From contig NC_089458.1 in assembly GCF_026210795.1 (NCBI RefSeq), positions 2,124,001 to 2,188,000 of the forward strand: a stretch of 64,000 nucleotides of DNA. Reading direction: 5' to 3'. Origin of the DNA: Rhizophagus irregularis. Its lineage: Eukaryota > Glomeromycota > Glomeromycetes > Glomerales > Glomeraceae. The notes under the pieces were generated by a model. The model was not told where the DNA came from. It was given only the letters and a program-made list of their open reading frames with translations, and made no database searches. The translations under genes were made by a program, and so were the position numbers. This document shows positions 1-12,581 of the stretch, piece after piece. Each line of letters begins with the position of its first letter. The first letter of the stretch is position 1.

Positions 1-30
1 GATAGTGATGATGAAGATGACATTCTTTAA
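1..30 (+). CDS. 3' end of an upstream gene (acidic C-terminus)
   Basis: The window opens in a reading frame that gives DSDDEDDIL and then a TAA stop at 28-30. An all-acidic tail is a common eukaryotic C-terminus, and the frame closes exactly there, so this is probably the last exon of a plus-strand gene whose body lies to the left of the window. Its function cannot be judged. The short length makes chance possible. Confidence 0.4.
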   Translation, partial: DSDDEDDIL

Positions 31-1175
31 AAATTAATTAAATCTTTAAATCGATAGGTGTTACAAATATGTTTAACGAAAAATCTTCCTCCATTCTTGA
101 AAATGCTTCTTTAAAAATAAATATAATAGGTTAGAATCACGTGATTTTTCAAATTTTTCTTAGATTAGCCAATCAGAAGATATATATATATCCTTTCTCC
201 CGGTCTAATTTCAAATTTATTGATTGGAATTCTTACATTAAATTAGCTTCTTTTCACATACAAACTAATATGATGGGCAAAATTCGCATATTGAATGAGT
301 TTCATATACATGTTGCACATAATGCGACATAAGGTCTCACGCCAGGATTTTTTAAAAAATGGGAAATCTTAACGAAGTCACGTGATAAAAATGACCGACA
401 AAGCGACATATCGCAAAACATATTCCTTTATTTTATTTATTTATTTTTTTTTTAATTAGTAAAATTAGTTTAATAACTTTAATTAATTAAATATACATAA
501 AGATGATGATGAATTTAAAGATATTATAATACAAACAATTTTTTCTTTTAATAATAATAAAAAGAATTATAATTAATTAATTTGATCTGATGATAAATTT
601 GATTATAAATTTGATGATAATAAATTTAATTACTTGTTATTTTTTTTTTGAAATATAATTAAGATACATTTAAAATATCAAAATACTTTTATCATACTTT
701 ATTATAGTGATCCGATATTCATCCTATAATTTTCAAGAGGATTGATCCGTTGATAAATCCTCTTGAAAATTATAGGTTGAACAAAAATAGGATCGGATCA
801 CTATTTTATTTATGGGAAAAAATAATAATTTATTCTCAAACTTTTTCTAAATTCTTACGTATTTATTACTAAAAAGAGGCCAGATTTTCGTGATGCGATC
901 AATTTAACCCTAAAAGTGTATTCTCTGAGAATTATATAAAAAGGTGGGTATCCCCTAGATAAAAGTATCTTAAACTACAATCACATGATATGACGTTTGA
1001 TGACGGGCATTTCTCTGTTGATTTAAAAAAATCAATCACTTCCAATCACTTCCTTCTCACTTCCTTAACGTTAACCTCAATCATATCTTATAAACCAACT
1101 AGCTAAGCAAAATTAAGTTTATTCAACTTGAAAATTTATAAGCTAACTCTAATATAATATTTTTAATTAAACGAT
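31..1175. other. AT-rich intergenic stretch
   Basis: No convincing coding sequence. It is made of A/T runs with a perfect hairpin at 704-804 (listed separately). The motif AGAATCACGTGATT near 133-148 is shared with the end of the MITE at 22275 and may be a remnant of that family. Confidence 0.6.
704..804. repeat. Perfect-armed hairpin (MITE-like)
   Basis: Two nested pairs of inverted arms: 704-716 pairs with 792-804 (13 of 13 bases), and 723-743 pairs with 756-776 (21 of 21 bases), leaving a short loop. This is typical of a very small foldback element or a transcribed stem-loop. No clear target duplication is visible beside it. Confidence 0.7.
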
Positions 1176-1889
1176 ATGGATGGTAAGATCTAGGGAATGT
1201 ATAGAGTTTATTTAATTTGCTAATAACAATATTCTGTCATTTCAGATATACAATTAGAAAAAGGTTTTGCGACTAATGCAAATAAAAATGCAGAACCGGA
1301 AGGCTCTGCAACTAATGCAAATAAAAATGTAAAAAGTTCTGCAAAAACACCTGCTCCAACTGGACCATCAGATGATTCAACTGGACCAGATTTGACAGAT
1401 GATTTATGAGTGACTCTTAATAATTTGAGTGATTATTCGCGTCTGTTTTACAATAATCTTAATAATAATGAAGACAAGGTAGCTTATCTAAAATCGATCC
1501 AAGAATGTAATTTGCAAGCTCGTAGAAAAGGAGTATGATTTGTTTTGTTTTTCTATAATTTGCTTTTGTTTATATTCATCGCAAAGATTTTTCACTTAAA
1601 TAACTTATAGATTCTACGTATTCTCAATTTTTTACATCTTATTTAATAGAGTATTGTCATGAAACTACTTGGAAATACAATTGTATTCGCCATTGTTGTT
1701 GGTATGTTCGTGGGTAACCTAAAATCAAAAAATGAATTATATCAAGCAATTTCATATGGCATCATTTATTTCTCACAATATACTTCCACTATTCTGGATT
1801 TGTATTGGAATTTGGGTATCAATAAAAATTTTTTTCGTTTTGCAAGTTATACATCAGTACCAGAAGGTTGTTTTCTCGTACAGTTATAG
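1176..1889 (+). pseudogene. Small spliced gene of unknown function, interrupted by a TGA
   Basis: Exon 1 (1176-1182, ATGGATG) joins across a 63-bp GTAAGA...TTTCAG intron (1183-1245) to exon 2. Exon 2 codes for a low-complexity Asn/Lys/Pro/Thr stretch with a repeated SATNANKN-type motif. A TGA at 1407-1409 stops it at about 55 residues. The same frame stays open beyond the stop to a good donor at 1533 (GTATGA), and a 117-bp intron ending TTTAATAG at 1649 joins it in phase to an open exon (1650-1889) with a hydrophobic segment (about 1662-1720) and tyrosine-rich sequence. Preserved phase across two introns suggests a former three-exon gene with one nonsense change. Alternatively it is just a 55-residue peptide gene. 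No family was recognised. Confidence 0.4.
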
Positions 1890-3432
1890 TAGGTCCCCGG
1901 ACATCACATATATAACTCACATTTGAGTTTTAGCAAATTCAATCAAAATTAGGTTAAACTCATAATTTTAGATAGAGCAAATTGATTGAAAATTAATTAA
2001 TAGTCATAATTATGAGTTTTGGCAAATTGTGTTAATTTTACAAAGTCATATTTTATATTTGAGCAAATTGGTACTTTTTTTTTGAATTTAACTTATCCTT
2101 TTTTTTTTAACTTTTATTGATAATATTTTTAAAAATATTAGTTTCGGGGTCCGGGTTATATTTTGGTCAAAATTAAGCATAATGCAGACCAAAAACTGTC
2201 CGATTAGTTTCGCAACATTTTATTTTTTTAATAATTATTTATATTTAATTTATTATTGTTATTAATTATTATTTTATCTATAATTTACACATTTTTAATT
2301 ATAAATTATAAAAATTAATAGTTTAATTTATATTAATTATTTTTTATTGATAATAAAAAAAAAAGATTGTTACTGAAATTATATTTTATTAAGCAAATTT
2401 AAACCTATATTATTTAGAATTTTACTATAACTCATATTTTGAGTTTTAGCAAATTAGTATAGATTTAAAATGGGATAATTTGATTTTTAGTTAGTTAAAC
2501 ATAGCTTGTGCTTGAATTTTATTAATTTTTGCCACAAGTAACTTTAGAGAATACCAGGTATTCAAGAAAAAATTACAACAAAGTGCAGAACTAACTAATA
2601 CAAGAACAAATAATCTTCCATAAAGAAATTACATAAAAGAAAATGCTAAGATTATAAACCTAACACCCTCTCTATATAAATTACTACAGCTACTCCCCCA
2701 AGTTATATCTCAAACAAGGTAAAGTCGACTATGCTATACGTATCCAGCGAGACCTCGCTACATTTAAAGATCAAAGAACCCCATTGCCAAATATCATTAG
2801 CACCATCAAAAACGCACAAAATTCAATTTCCCCTATTTGACTACATATTATGGATAACAAACCTATTTCACAAAGGCTTCAGAGAACTTTTTAGTGGTAT
2901 GCAGTCCAGCTGATAGGAAACTTTTTAGTATCATGCAATCCTGAAGGAACACCCACCTCATTGTGAACGATTCCAAACGGAGGACATTCACCTCATTGTG
3001 AACAATCTTTCGACCTAAAATCTACCTAGATAAGTCAATCCAATGATAGTTCAACATGTGACCACCTTGATTGGCATACTACAAAAACTGCAGTACCTAA
3101 CCTGTCACCTCCTTTATCACCCGAGTGATCATTGATTTTTTAAAAATAGCATATCGGCTTATTATTAGCATTAGACCTAAATTAGAGACCCCAAATTACT
3201 ATTGAAATTGCATGTGACTATTGTAATTATTACACTACATCATATGTCCATCACTCGACTCACACACTAAAAAAAACCCTAAAAAAAAAAATTTACTAAC
3301 AACTGTCACGTCAAATCCATCTCCTCGTTATAAACCCCATCTCTTCCAAAGGTAATCTATACAAATCATACTTAGCTTAATATTTTTCAAAACTTCATAT
3401 ACTTATATTATTTATTTTGTATTTTAAGTAGT
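1890..3432. other. AT-rich stretch with weak repeats, no gene seen
   Basis: Contains several copies of a GAGTTTTAGCAAATT-like motif (about 1922, 2010, 2435), and a GGTCCCCGGAC / GGGGTCCGGG inverted pair (about 1892 and 2145) that could be decayed MITE ends. The 2540-3120 part is less AT-rich and may be a decayed retroposon tail on the minus strand, with a short duplicated phrase (CACCTCATTGTGAACAAT type) near 2955 and 2990. No reading frame here looks coding. Confidence 0.4.
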
Positions 3433-4056
3433 ATGAATCAAATTGAAGTCTCCAACGGCATTGTTTCACCTCCAATAACTCCAATAACTCCAATAACTCT
3501 AACAGCTACTATTGATTTAAGGTTTGAGTGTAATGTATGCAAAAAATTATTTTAAAAAAAAAGTGGTTTGACAAGACATCTTAATGTTGTTAAAAAATAC
3601 AATATTTTACGTTCAGATCTTAACATTTTGCCTAAAAATACTACATAACAATTTAAAGGTATCTTAGTTTATTATATTCGTAAGAAACTACCAAGAGGTT
3701 ATAAACAATTAGGCAAACAAACAGTTTCTGTTCCTGCTACTGAAAGTCAATTTTACGCAGTGTTTAAAAATTATATACATTATTATTCAACTAGAAAGGG
3801 TTTTTACAAATATATATTTCGTGAAGTTTCAGCAAATCAGATGCTGGCAAATATTTTAGATATACAGAAATGGGAGGTTAAATTTTATGAACAACAACAA
3901 CGTATTTATGTTATACTTTGTGATGATGATGATAATATTGAATCTGATGATGAAAATCCTATTTTACGAGCTACTAAACAATGTAAATCAAAATACAAAT
4001 GTGGGCAACTCATAGTGGAATGGAAACAACTATACATGCTGCCCAAATTATTTTAG
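3433..4056 (+). pseudogene. Broken C2H2 zinc-finger family protein
   Basis: One frame runs from the ATG at 3433 to the TAG at 4054-4056, with in-frame stops at 3553-3555 and 3646-3648. The order is a Pro/Thr-rich N-terminus, a single C2H2-like finger (CNVC at about residues 36-39, then TRHLNVVKK with the second His lost), then a conserved block KLPRGYKQLGKQTVS and a segment ending IVEWK. I recognise this layout (one N-terminal finger, LGKQTVS, IEWK end) as a multi-copy zinc-finger family of arbuscular mycorrhizal fungi; that is recall, not a search. The natural C-terminus is replaced by MITE sequence from 4034 on. With two stops, a damaged finger and a swapped tail it is a pseudogene. Confidence 0.7.
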
Positions 4057-4195
4057 GATGCCATTTGGGATGCCATAATTCATTCAGTTTATATATAATT
4101 TACTATGTAAAATGCCAAAATAATTTGGGATACCATAATTGAATTTGGGATTTTACTTATAATTACGGCAGTCCAAAATAATTTGGGTAGCATGT
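4034..4195. mobile_element. 162-bp MITE with 21-bp inverted ends
   Basis: Terminal inverted repeats 4034-4054 and 4175-4195 match at 20 of 21 bases (ACATGCT(G/A)CCCAAATTATTTT). The interior repeats a TTTGGGATGCCATAATT-like phrase. It has no coding capacity. It sits at the end of the zinc-finger pseudogene and supplies its present stop codon. No clean target duplication could be assigned. Confidence 0.75.
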
Positions 4196-4850
4196 CAAAA
4201 AAACATTGATTTTAATGGTAATTTCACTAAAGCAGGACATATTTATTTTTCATTTCTTTAATAGTCAAGCTATGATTCAATGAAAATAAATATTTATTTT
4301 TGATTTTTTGATTTTTTAAATATGTATTAAATTGGTATAATTACACGATAATAGATGTAGTACAAATTATATTAGAAATTAAATGATTTTGTAGCAAAGA
4401 AGTAAAATTATTGGATGTCTGATGATATTTGTAGAAAATGATTTGGGACTATCTGTTAAAAATAAATAAGCAAATAAAAGTAATTATCGGTTATATTATT
4501 GGATTCGTCTCAATGAGAGAATTCTAATGATAGTAAAATCGAATTCTTAGCTTCAATATTGATAGAATTACAGTCAACTCCCTCTATAGTCACTCCCGTT
4601 ATAGTCACATTCTACTATATAGTCACACCAGTTGAATGTTCAAAACACTTTATTATTAAAATCTATCCTATATAGTCACAATCTATCTATAGTCACTATC
4701 ACACCTATCCTCAAAAATCTTATATTAAAAAGAACCGTTTATAATCACAGTTATATAAAGAATATATTAAATAACTTGGCATCTAATAATCGTACAAAGA
4801 TGTATCATAGCTTGTTAGAATCATCTCACTGAGACGAATCGAATGGTGGT
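4196..4850. other. AT-rich spacer with satellite and a mariner-type MITE fragment
   Basis: About 4497-4570 and 4815-4850 match the GACGAATCGAATGGT satellite seen again at 12840-13240, so a satellite block has been split. Between them, from about 4570, there is a CAGTCAACTCCCTCTATAGTCAC start followed by repeated TATAGTCAC phrases, the end of a TA-type (Tc1/mariner-like) MITE family also present near 13310 and 21355-21388. No gene. Confidence 0.5.
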
Positions 4851-5120
4851 AGTTTTATTCTTTTCCTGTACAAACAGTCTTATGACTTTATCTTTTATTT
4901 ATACTTTGGACTTCGAAAATATAATCGAACAATATTACAAAAATAAGAAAATAAACTAATAAAAAATAAAAAGAGTAGCTTCACGACTCATACAAGTAAA
5001 GAAATCTATACTAAAATAAAATTAAAGCAAAGAAAAACTGAACTATTACAGAATCGCATACCCCAACTTTACCCGAAGGCCAGTGTGAGTCAACTATCCA
5101 ACATCCAAAAATCCAGTCCG

Positions 5121-8100
5121 TTACCAGAAAGAAATCCTAAGAGGTTGAACTGTTAAGCGGCGCAGAAAATCCAAGTGCGAGATCCAAGATCCACCCTGAA
5201 TTATAGAAGAGGATATCCAAGAAATCCAGGAATCCTGAGAGACTGACGCCAAAGAAGAGTTGTGTTGTTTTGGAGAAGTAGTAATAGGAAAAGAATTTAT
5301 AGATGGGCCACGTAATTTGGAAGCAGCCGAGATACCCTGCGACTCTTCCCAAGCATGAAAAAGAACATTCCAGCATAGCCAAATTTCACCATATAATTCG
5401 ACTTGGAAGTCATTAAGAAGGGGAGAAATAGTCTTGTATATAACGAGAGAGAGAAGTGTTGATTCAAAAATGTCGTTAAATGTGCAGGCAACAATCCTCG
5501 AGTAAGCCAAAGACAGGATAAAGAAGGAGCTTCATAGTTCCAACATTCCAAAGCAAAAAATTCAGTTTGAAAAGAAATATCCAAAGATTTCAAGGATAGA
5601 AAGGAAGATAAACAAGAATCTCTAAATTTAATGACTTCAGACCGGTGTGTTAAACAAGGATTTAATTCCGGTAAAATATAAGGACAAGTCCAAAGATGAT
5701 TCAAGTCTTCAGGAGCAGAATTACACTGCGGACACAGCCAGTCAGGAGAATATAAGTAAGGTTTGCGTTGTTGAAGAGTAGTTAAGGTAGGCAACATGTC
5801 CAAAAGAAGTTTAATGCGGAAGATCCAAAATTCAGGACGACCATTCCTATGTGAAGCGAAACCTTTAATTTGTGAAAGGCAAAAGTATATACCAGCCCAA
5901 TCAAAAAGTGAAGGAGAACCAAGAGCAGTAAAACGTGCTAGTGAACAGAAAGATAAAAGAGCACGAGCATCTGCAATAGAGCGGAGAAAATGTCGAATAT
6001 TCACGTCAATAGGCGCGAGTTAAAAGTCAACAAGCATGGAGCATAACAAAATGCTGAAGGTATAGCAGTGGGTTGTAAAGACGAATGAGCATCTTTTGCC
6101 AAAGAATCCGCTTGTATATTGTAGATATCATCACCATGAGCAGGGACTTTATTCAAATCGACATGAAGATTACGCTCCATGATAAGGTGTCGAATAGAAA
6201 GCCAAAGAAGATGATTAGGTTCTCGGAGCAACTTCGGTGAGAAGGGAGCATCAACAAACCGTGTCCACAGTGAAATTAATTGACTACAATCAGTATGAAT
6301 AGAGATTGATGAATCACGGGAAAGGGCGTTCAATCCTAAAAGTATAGCAGAAATTTCGGAACGCAAAGCTGAAGGAAAGTAAGAAGGGAGATGCATGGAA
6401 GAAGATTCCAGAACAAGTCCAACATCATCAAAAGCAATCCAAGCAGAAGTCATGGAAGAGGGCGAAGAATCATTGGCAGGATGGAACGAACCATCTGTGT
6501 ACAAAGATTGCACAGAAAGTGGTAAGATAGTGTCTTCAATTCTGTCGATTCTATCCTTAAAGAGAGGAGAAAGAGCGGGAGACGCGTTCGAAAAATGAAC
6601 AAGAGCCAAGGAAGTCGCATAACTCCATGAAGTAGATAGAGTAATGGGAAGATAAGCCGCGAAAACTTTGGCGTTTCTGGTAGGATAGCCCACAGTATCC
6701 GATAGAGTTACATTAAAAAAGCATTTCTCGCTATTACAGCGTTGTCTGATGGCAGATTTCATGGATAAGGCGGGAATGTTAAGAGCACAACCGGGACAAG
6801 GGTCATAGGATCGTTCATCAGCCGAGGTAGATACAGGAAGCCAATGAGACATAATAGCCGAGTTTTGTTTCTTATAAGTGATACACACACGACCAACAGA
6901 TAAAGTTTGAGTAGCAGAGTCAAGATTAATAGCCCATTGAGGATAAAAAGAATAATCTTTAACAGTATGATCTAATAAACAAGGAGAAGCTAAAGTAAAA
7001 GAAGAATTAATAAAATATGAAGATAAAAGTAAAGTAGAAGAAGAAGAAGAGAGGAAATTATTATTGATAAAAGTAAACCAATTAGGGATCCGTCCTTTAC
7101 GACCAACGATGCCAAGATAACGAAGGTCAGGCCAATTCATAAGATAACGTCCACAAGGAGAAACCAACTGAGCGAGCACAAATATATTCAAGTTTTTCCA
7201 AAGTTTCCAACTCGATTGAAAAATGGAATGAGGTAGAATAGATCGGAGTGGCAGAGCAAGTTGTAGATCATGCCTCGGAGGCCGGAAGGAAAGAGACCAC
7301 GTGATGTTTAAACGCGAAGAAAATAATAACGAATTAAACAAAGTGTGCGTTCGCAAAGAAACGATCTGTGACCATGGTTCTAAGGTAATAGTAGTCGGGC
7401 AACTTTCAGCACCCAAATATCCTTGAAGATAGGAGATAGCATAAAGGGCAAAATCCTTGAAGTCAGGGTGAATGAAAATTTTTTGCCAAGATGCAATATG
7501 GGAAGAAAGAAATCGATAAAAAGCATTCTGAATCGAAAAAGGAAGTTTAAGAAATAACAAAGCCAATGGAGTAGTTGCAGCAAGTCCAGCTTTTCTACGA
7601 AGTACTGAAAACATAGGTTTAACTATTGATTGAATAGTACTTTCAGAGAAAAGGGTAGTTTGAAGACGAAATTCCAATCGCGGAAGAAGGACAGCATTAT
7701 AAAGATAGGCCACATGTTGTGCTAATAATTTCTTCGGTCCCAGGAGAGCTGCCATATCTTTAACCATGGAGCGCACTTGTTTGAGAACAAAATCAGAAGA
7801 GGCGGACAAAGAAAACCAAACGCCTAAAAAGCGAAAGGAAGCATGTAAAGATAAAGAGGAAAGGGAAAGAGACAAATCAGAAACTAAAAAGGAAGGTGTA
7901 AGATCAAAAATAATCGTTGAAGAAGGGGAAGAAGAGGAAAGAAGAACATATTTAGCTGAATTAGCTTGAACATTATTTAAAGTATAAAATTCAGCAGTAA
8001 TAGAAAGACGATCTTCTATTCCAGATTTTGAAGAAGCAATAAGTGTAGAATCATCCATAAACGTTAAATGTGAAACTGGTAAAGAACATTGTTCAAATTC

Positions 8101-10508
8101 AAGTGGAGAATAATTTAAAAGAGCTGAAGATTTTAAAATAAAAGGATCTCGTGCTTCTTGATTCAAAACAGTAAGTAAGGGATCCAAATAAATAACCCAA
8201 AGAAGAGGGGAAATGATTTCTCCTTGATCGATACCAACATGTACTCTATAAGCAGCTGTATCGCCGACGACAAGTAATTATCTTATTATTTCGTCGTGTA
8301 AAAAGATTTAAAATAAATCGTACTAAAAGTGCAGGGATATGTAACCTATCTAAAGCTAATTTAAGCATATTTAAATCCATAGAATCAAAAGCTTTAGAGA
8401 TATCTTGAGAAACGATCCATAGTTCCTGATCATCAGTAGAGTCATGTTTATGTTGATGGATAATCGCATCAAGCATTTTGATAGGGACATCAGTAGAACC
8501 ACCAGGTAAGCCAGCAAAATTACCACCTTGGAGAACTTTATTATCAGGCAAGAATGTTGGAGAGACGATTCGTGACGACCTTAACTACACATTTTCGAAC
8601 TGTTTCCAGAAGAGTAATAGGTCGAGTGTTCTTAAGTTGAGCATCAAATTCGTGAGGTTTAGGAATAGGATAAACCACAGCTTCACGCCAGTCAGCAGGA
8701 ATATCACCGCGAGAAAGGCAGGTATTGGCCAGTAAAAGAGAGAAATCCAAGGCTTCACCGGACAGATGTTTAATCATCTCATAAGAGATTTTTGAAGGGC
8801 CGGAAGCTTTGTTATTTGGCATGGAGGAAATCGCAGTAGACCATTCTTGTAGCGAAATAGGTGCCAAAACAGGATCATATAGTGAAGCGGACACGTGTGT
8901 AAGAGGAGTGTAAGCTAGTTGCCATCGGGCGGGAAATGAAGTGATGGAAGAATAGCGGACCAACGGAGGAGAAACAATTGACTGAAAATGAGAAATAGCA
9001 GCTTGTTTAATATCCGAAGGATCCGTTAATAATGTAGGAGTTGAATCCAAAACGACCAGAACACGGTCAAGAACAATCGAGCGTTTTTCTACTGATAGGG
9101 CAGAATCGATAAAGGTGCCAAGCGAGGTCGAAAAGTGTTCGTCACGTAGTGCAGTATAATATTCCACTGAGTCCGTAAGGTGTTGGGCGAATTTAGTAGA
9201 TAAAAAGGCAGAAACTAAATTCTTCTGTGATCGTAAAAACGATTTAAATACAGATGCAGGGGTTGTAGAATAGGTAGGAACTGAATAATCAGGAAGTAAG
9301 GTTGCAAGATTTTCAAGATGGGAGGGCAAGGCAGCAGTCATTTGCGCAATCTGAGTAGGCCGATTAGAACGACGAGTAGTAAGGCGATATAAAAATCGAT
9401 CTAAAAACTTGTTAATAGCAATAAGTTTAGTTAATTCAGGAGAGTACGAATGTCGGTGTGTGTTGGAGACTTTTCGAAAAGGTAAAGTTTCAATTGCAGC
9501 ACTAATTATGGCAGCTTTCAATGCATGCCACATACGATCAAGAGAAAGAGAGGAGAAATCAAAATTAGGATGATATTGTTTGTCTAAATATACTCCAAGA
9601 GAATCATCTACTTCAGTGGTAAAATTATTCCATTGTTCAACTGAAGTGGAAGTATAAGAAAAAATAGTACGCATTTCTTTCTTTTGTTTAAGACGGGATT
9701 TGGCTAAAATAGCCAGACAAGTACTGAAATCAAAGATAGTTGTAAGAACTTTGTGATCGGTAAAAGGACGATCAAGGAGATCCGGGCAAGTAACCACTTG
9801 CGAAAAAAGACCAGGGGCAGGAAAACCAGGTGAAGACCAAATATAATCCAGTCTAGAGGATCCATTATCATGAAAGAAAGTGGGATCAGGACCATTTGTA
9901 GTAGAGTGAGCTTGATGATCAGTAAAAAACCGAAAAGAAAGCAAGCGAAGAAGCTTAAAATGATTATGTGAATAATTAGAATGAGCGATGACATCAGCAT
10001 TGAAATCGCCAAGAATAACTACAAAATAATTATTAGCTCGGGCATAATCGAGCCAAGAAAGAAGTTTGGCAAAAAGATCATTGCAAATAGATTGATGAAC
10101 AGAACCAGAAGGGGGATAATATATAGAAATAATAGAAATTTTTGTTTGATGAAAGAACAAATCTAATTTAAGAAGTCGACCGTTCCAAGAATCAATTGTT
10201 TGAACATGTTTATGAAGGGGATTTCGTAACAAAATACCAACACCATCATGAGGGCGAGAAGAAGAAGATGAACAAGCCCAATAGGACTTAAAGTGATGTT
10301 GGGAGTGTTCATTTTTAAAAATAAATTTAGCATTTGAAGGGGAAAGACGCGTATCATTAATAGATAAAGCACCAAAAGAGGAGTGGAGAAAAAAATTAAG
10401 CAAATGTTGTTGTCGAACTGGGGAACATAAACCATTAACATTTAATTGACCAAATTTAATAAGGGGAGAGGGGTGAGGGGAAAAATTATGTTTATTGTTG
10501 TCCATCAT
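5121..10508 (-). pseudogene. ORF2 of non-LTR copy 1: endonuclease, reverse transcriptase, RNase H (frameshifted)
   Basis: Starts ATGATG at 10508. The N-terminal APE-like endonuclease shows NVNGLCSP, ILGDFNAD, SRLDYIWSSP and TDHKVL. The reverse transcriptase follows (YPIPKPHE, NFAGLPGGSTD, SQDISKAFDS), with the catalytic box FMDDS near 8050. RNase H has LYTDGS, a conserved Glu in LRSEISA, HTDCSQL and ADSLAKDA. The C-terminus carries a zinc-binding motif, CPQC then HLWTC, near 5680-5740. ORF2 nicks the target, copies the element RNA and removes RNA. Frame breaks lie near 8548 and 8247 (each fits one extra base against copy 2), near 6005 (one base short) and near 5500, so this copy is probably dead unless some are sequence errors. 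Confidence 0.9.
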
Positions 10509-10557
10509 TATTACACACTGATAAATCGGTAATAAAGAAGGGGGGAAAAGAGAACAA

Positions 10558-12581
10558 TTATTGATTAGCTTGGCCTTGTTGCCGAGCTAAGATAAGGTTG
10601 TTTTGTTGGATTCCTTCTTTAATCGAGCCAGCCAAAGAGGCAACAGTATCGGAAAGAGAGGAGAGACGCTGTTCCATATCAATAGGGGAGGAAGGAGCGA
10701 CGTTGGAAGGTGGAATGGGAGCAAAATGAGGAATCGGGGAAAACCCACTTGTGGATTGCAAAGGAGGAGAATTAACATCAACGAGGATATTATTATCATT
10801 TCGATTCACTGTATCATCCCATCCTTGCATAGAGGAAGGGATGTAGGAAGGAGGTTTAGTGACAAAAGGGCCAGGAACAGGAGCACGAGCAGCCATCGCA
10901 GATTCCAAATTAGTGATGCGGCTGTTCATGGTAGCAAATTGTGTGGTAAGAAGGGCTAATTCTGCAACTACTTTTTCAAGAGCAGCACCAATAGATTTCC
11001 AATCAGTAAGTACAGTAGGAGGAGCAGGGGTATGTAACATCCATGCCATCAGCATAGTGATCAAGTTCATTTGCATCAGGAATACGACGATGTTGATTAT
11101 TATTATTGTGATTAAGGTTGTCGCGGTTCCATGGGCGATGTTGAGAGCGAGAACGAGATTGTTGTCGGGTATTAGGTCTGGATTTAGAGCGATGGCGAGA
11201 AGCATTGGTACGAGCTTTGTCCATCATTATTGTTATCAGGGCGGGCAAAACGGTTATGTCGTTTAGCAGGATGAGAAGGAGGTAAATGCTTGTTATATAA
11301 AGCACGTAATTTATCATTAGATTGCCAAGGGCGAGGAGGGCGATTAGATCTAGATGAAGAACCACATCGATCAGGGTTACAATTAGGGCGACCACATCGA
11401 TGACAGAGAGAAGTGACTTCATCCGGAGAGTGCCAGGTAAGGCCAACTTTCTTGAGGGCACATGAAATAGATTTAGCATTTTCCATAGCTGTTTCAGAGG
11501 CAAAATGGCAATAGGCGTAAGGTTTGGGATTGTAAGAATTCATAGAGAAGGGAACATTGATAGATTTAGCGGAAATTTCTTCGGCAATTTCAGCAAGATC
11601 GACCGCTATAGTGCCACGCGGGAGACCGGCAAGTAAAGCAACATGAGCGCGTCTTTCAGCGCGTTGGTCAGGAGAGAAAGTAGTGGGGCAGATGCGTAAA
11701 CAATGTCCTCCACAAAGGACGCCCCAGGTAGAGTCAAGGTTCTGTAAAGCACCAGTAGATTCAAAAGTAATGTATGCAGTACGATAAAGTTTAGATAAAC
11801 GGGTATGGCAACGAGTAATATTGCCGTAACGAGAAAAGGTACCACGCAAAAGAGCGTCAGATAGAAAAAGGGGGATATCGGTAACCACCAGGGTACGCGC
11901 GTGTTCATCAGCCTTAATAGCCTGGGGGTCATATGCATGGAAATGCAAGCCAAACAAAGAATCCATAGGGGAGGCTGTGGCTTTGTCAAGATCATCCTTT
12001 TTTCGGAAATGTACGATGATCCTCTTCAAATCGTTGGATCCACTACACGTGGCACGACTACCATAAGAGGAGAACAAGGAAAGTTGTCGATCAACCGCGT
12101 CGCACGCGTCGCGGTTCGAAGCGAAGTGATTCCAAAAGCCATCGACGTCATTAGGAGCGGCCGAGGCGTAGAAGAGTGTAGGTTGAGATTGTACTGCAGC
12201 TTGGGACACGTCCGGAGAGGCAGCACGTTCAGGGAAGGAGACTGCGGGAGTAATTTCAGGGCTTTTGCCTTTATCGTTATTATTAGCAGGTGCGTGCTGA
12301 GAAGCGTCAAGAGAGGAGGTAGCAGGTTGAGAAGGTATCTCAGCGGAAGTTGTCTCAACAGGGCCAGAAGGCGTGAGAGGTTTATCAACATCCATGACAG
12401 AGTCATCAGCACTGACTCTGGTACGTTTATTAGTAGAGGTGGTCGAAGGTGGAGTGTTCGAAGGGCTAGACATAGAGGAACCTTGACCAGAAACGTTGCC
12501 AGTTGGAGAGCTAGAGGCAGGACGTTTAGAAGTAGTATCGTTGTTAGACTTTTTATTTTTCTTCTTGTTGTCTGTAGTCAT
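10558..12581 (-). pseudogene. ORF1 of non-LTR copy 1: RNA-binding protein with RRM-like fold and zinc knuckle
   Basis: Begins at 12581 with a Lys/Ser/Thr/Pro-rich disordered N-terminus. It is followed by an RRM-like region (VVTDIPLFLSDALL, SRYGNITRC, AYITFESTGAL), a second fold, and a knuckle CHRCGRPNCNPDRC near 11375-11415. The remainder is an Arg/Ser-rich tail (about 11100-11220) and a coiled segment (DWKSIGAALEKVV onwards). The frame breaks near 11215 and 11040, so three frames are needed to follow it. ORF1 proteins coat the element RNA. The stop is about 50 bp before the ORF2 start. Confidence 0.82.
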
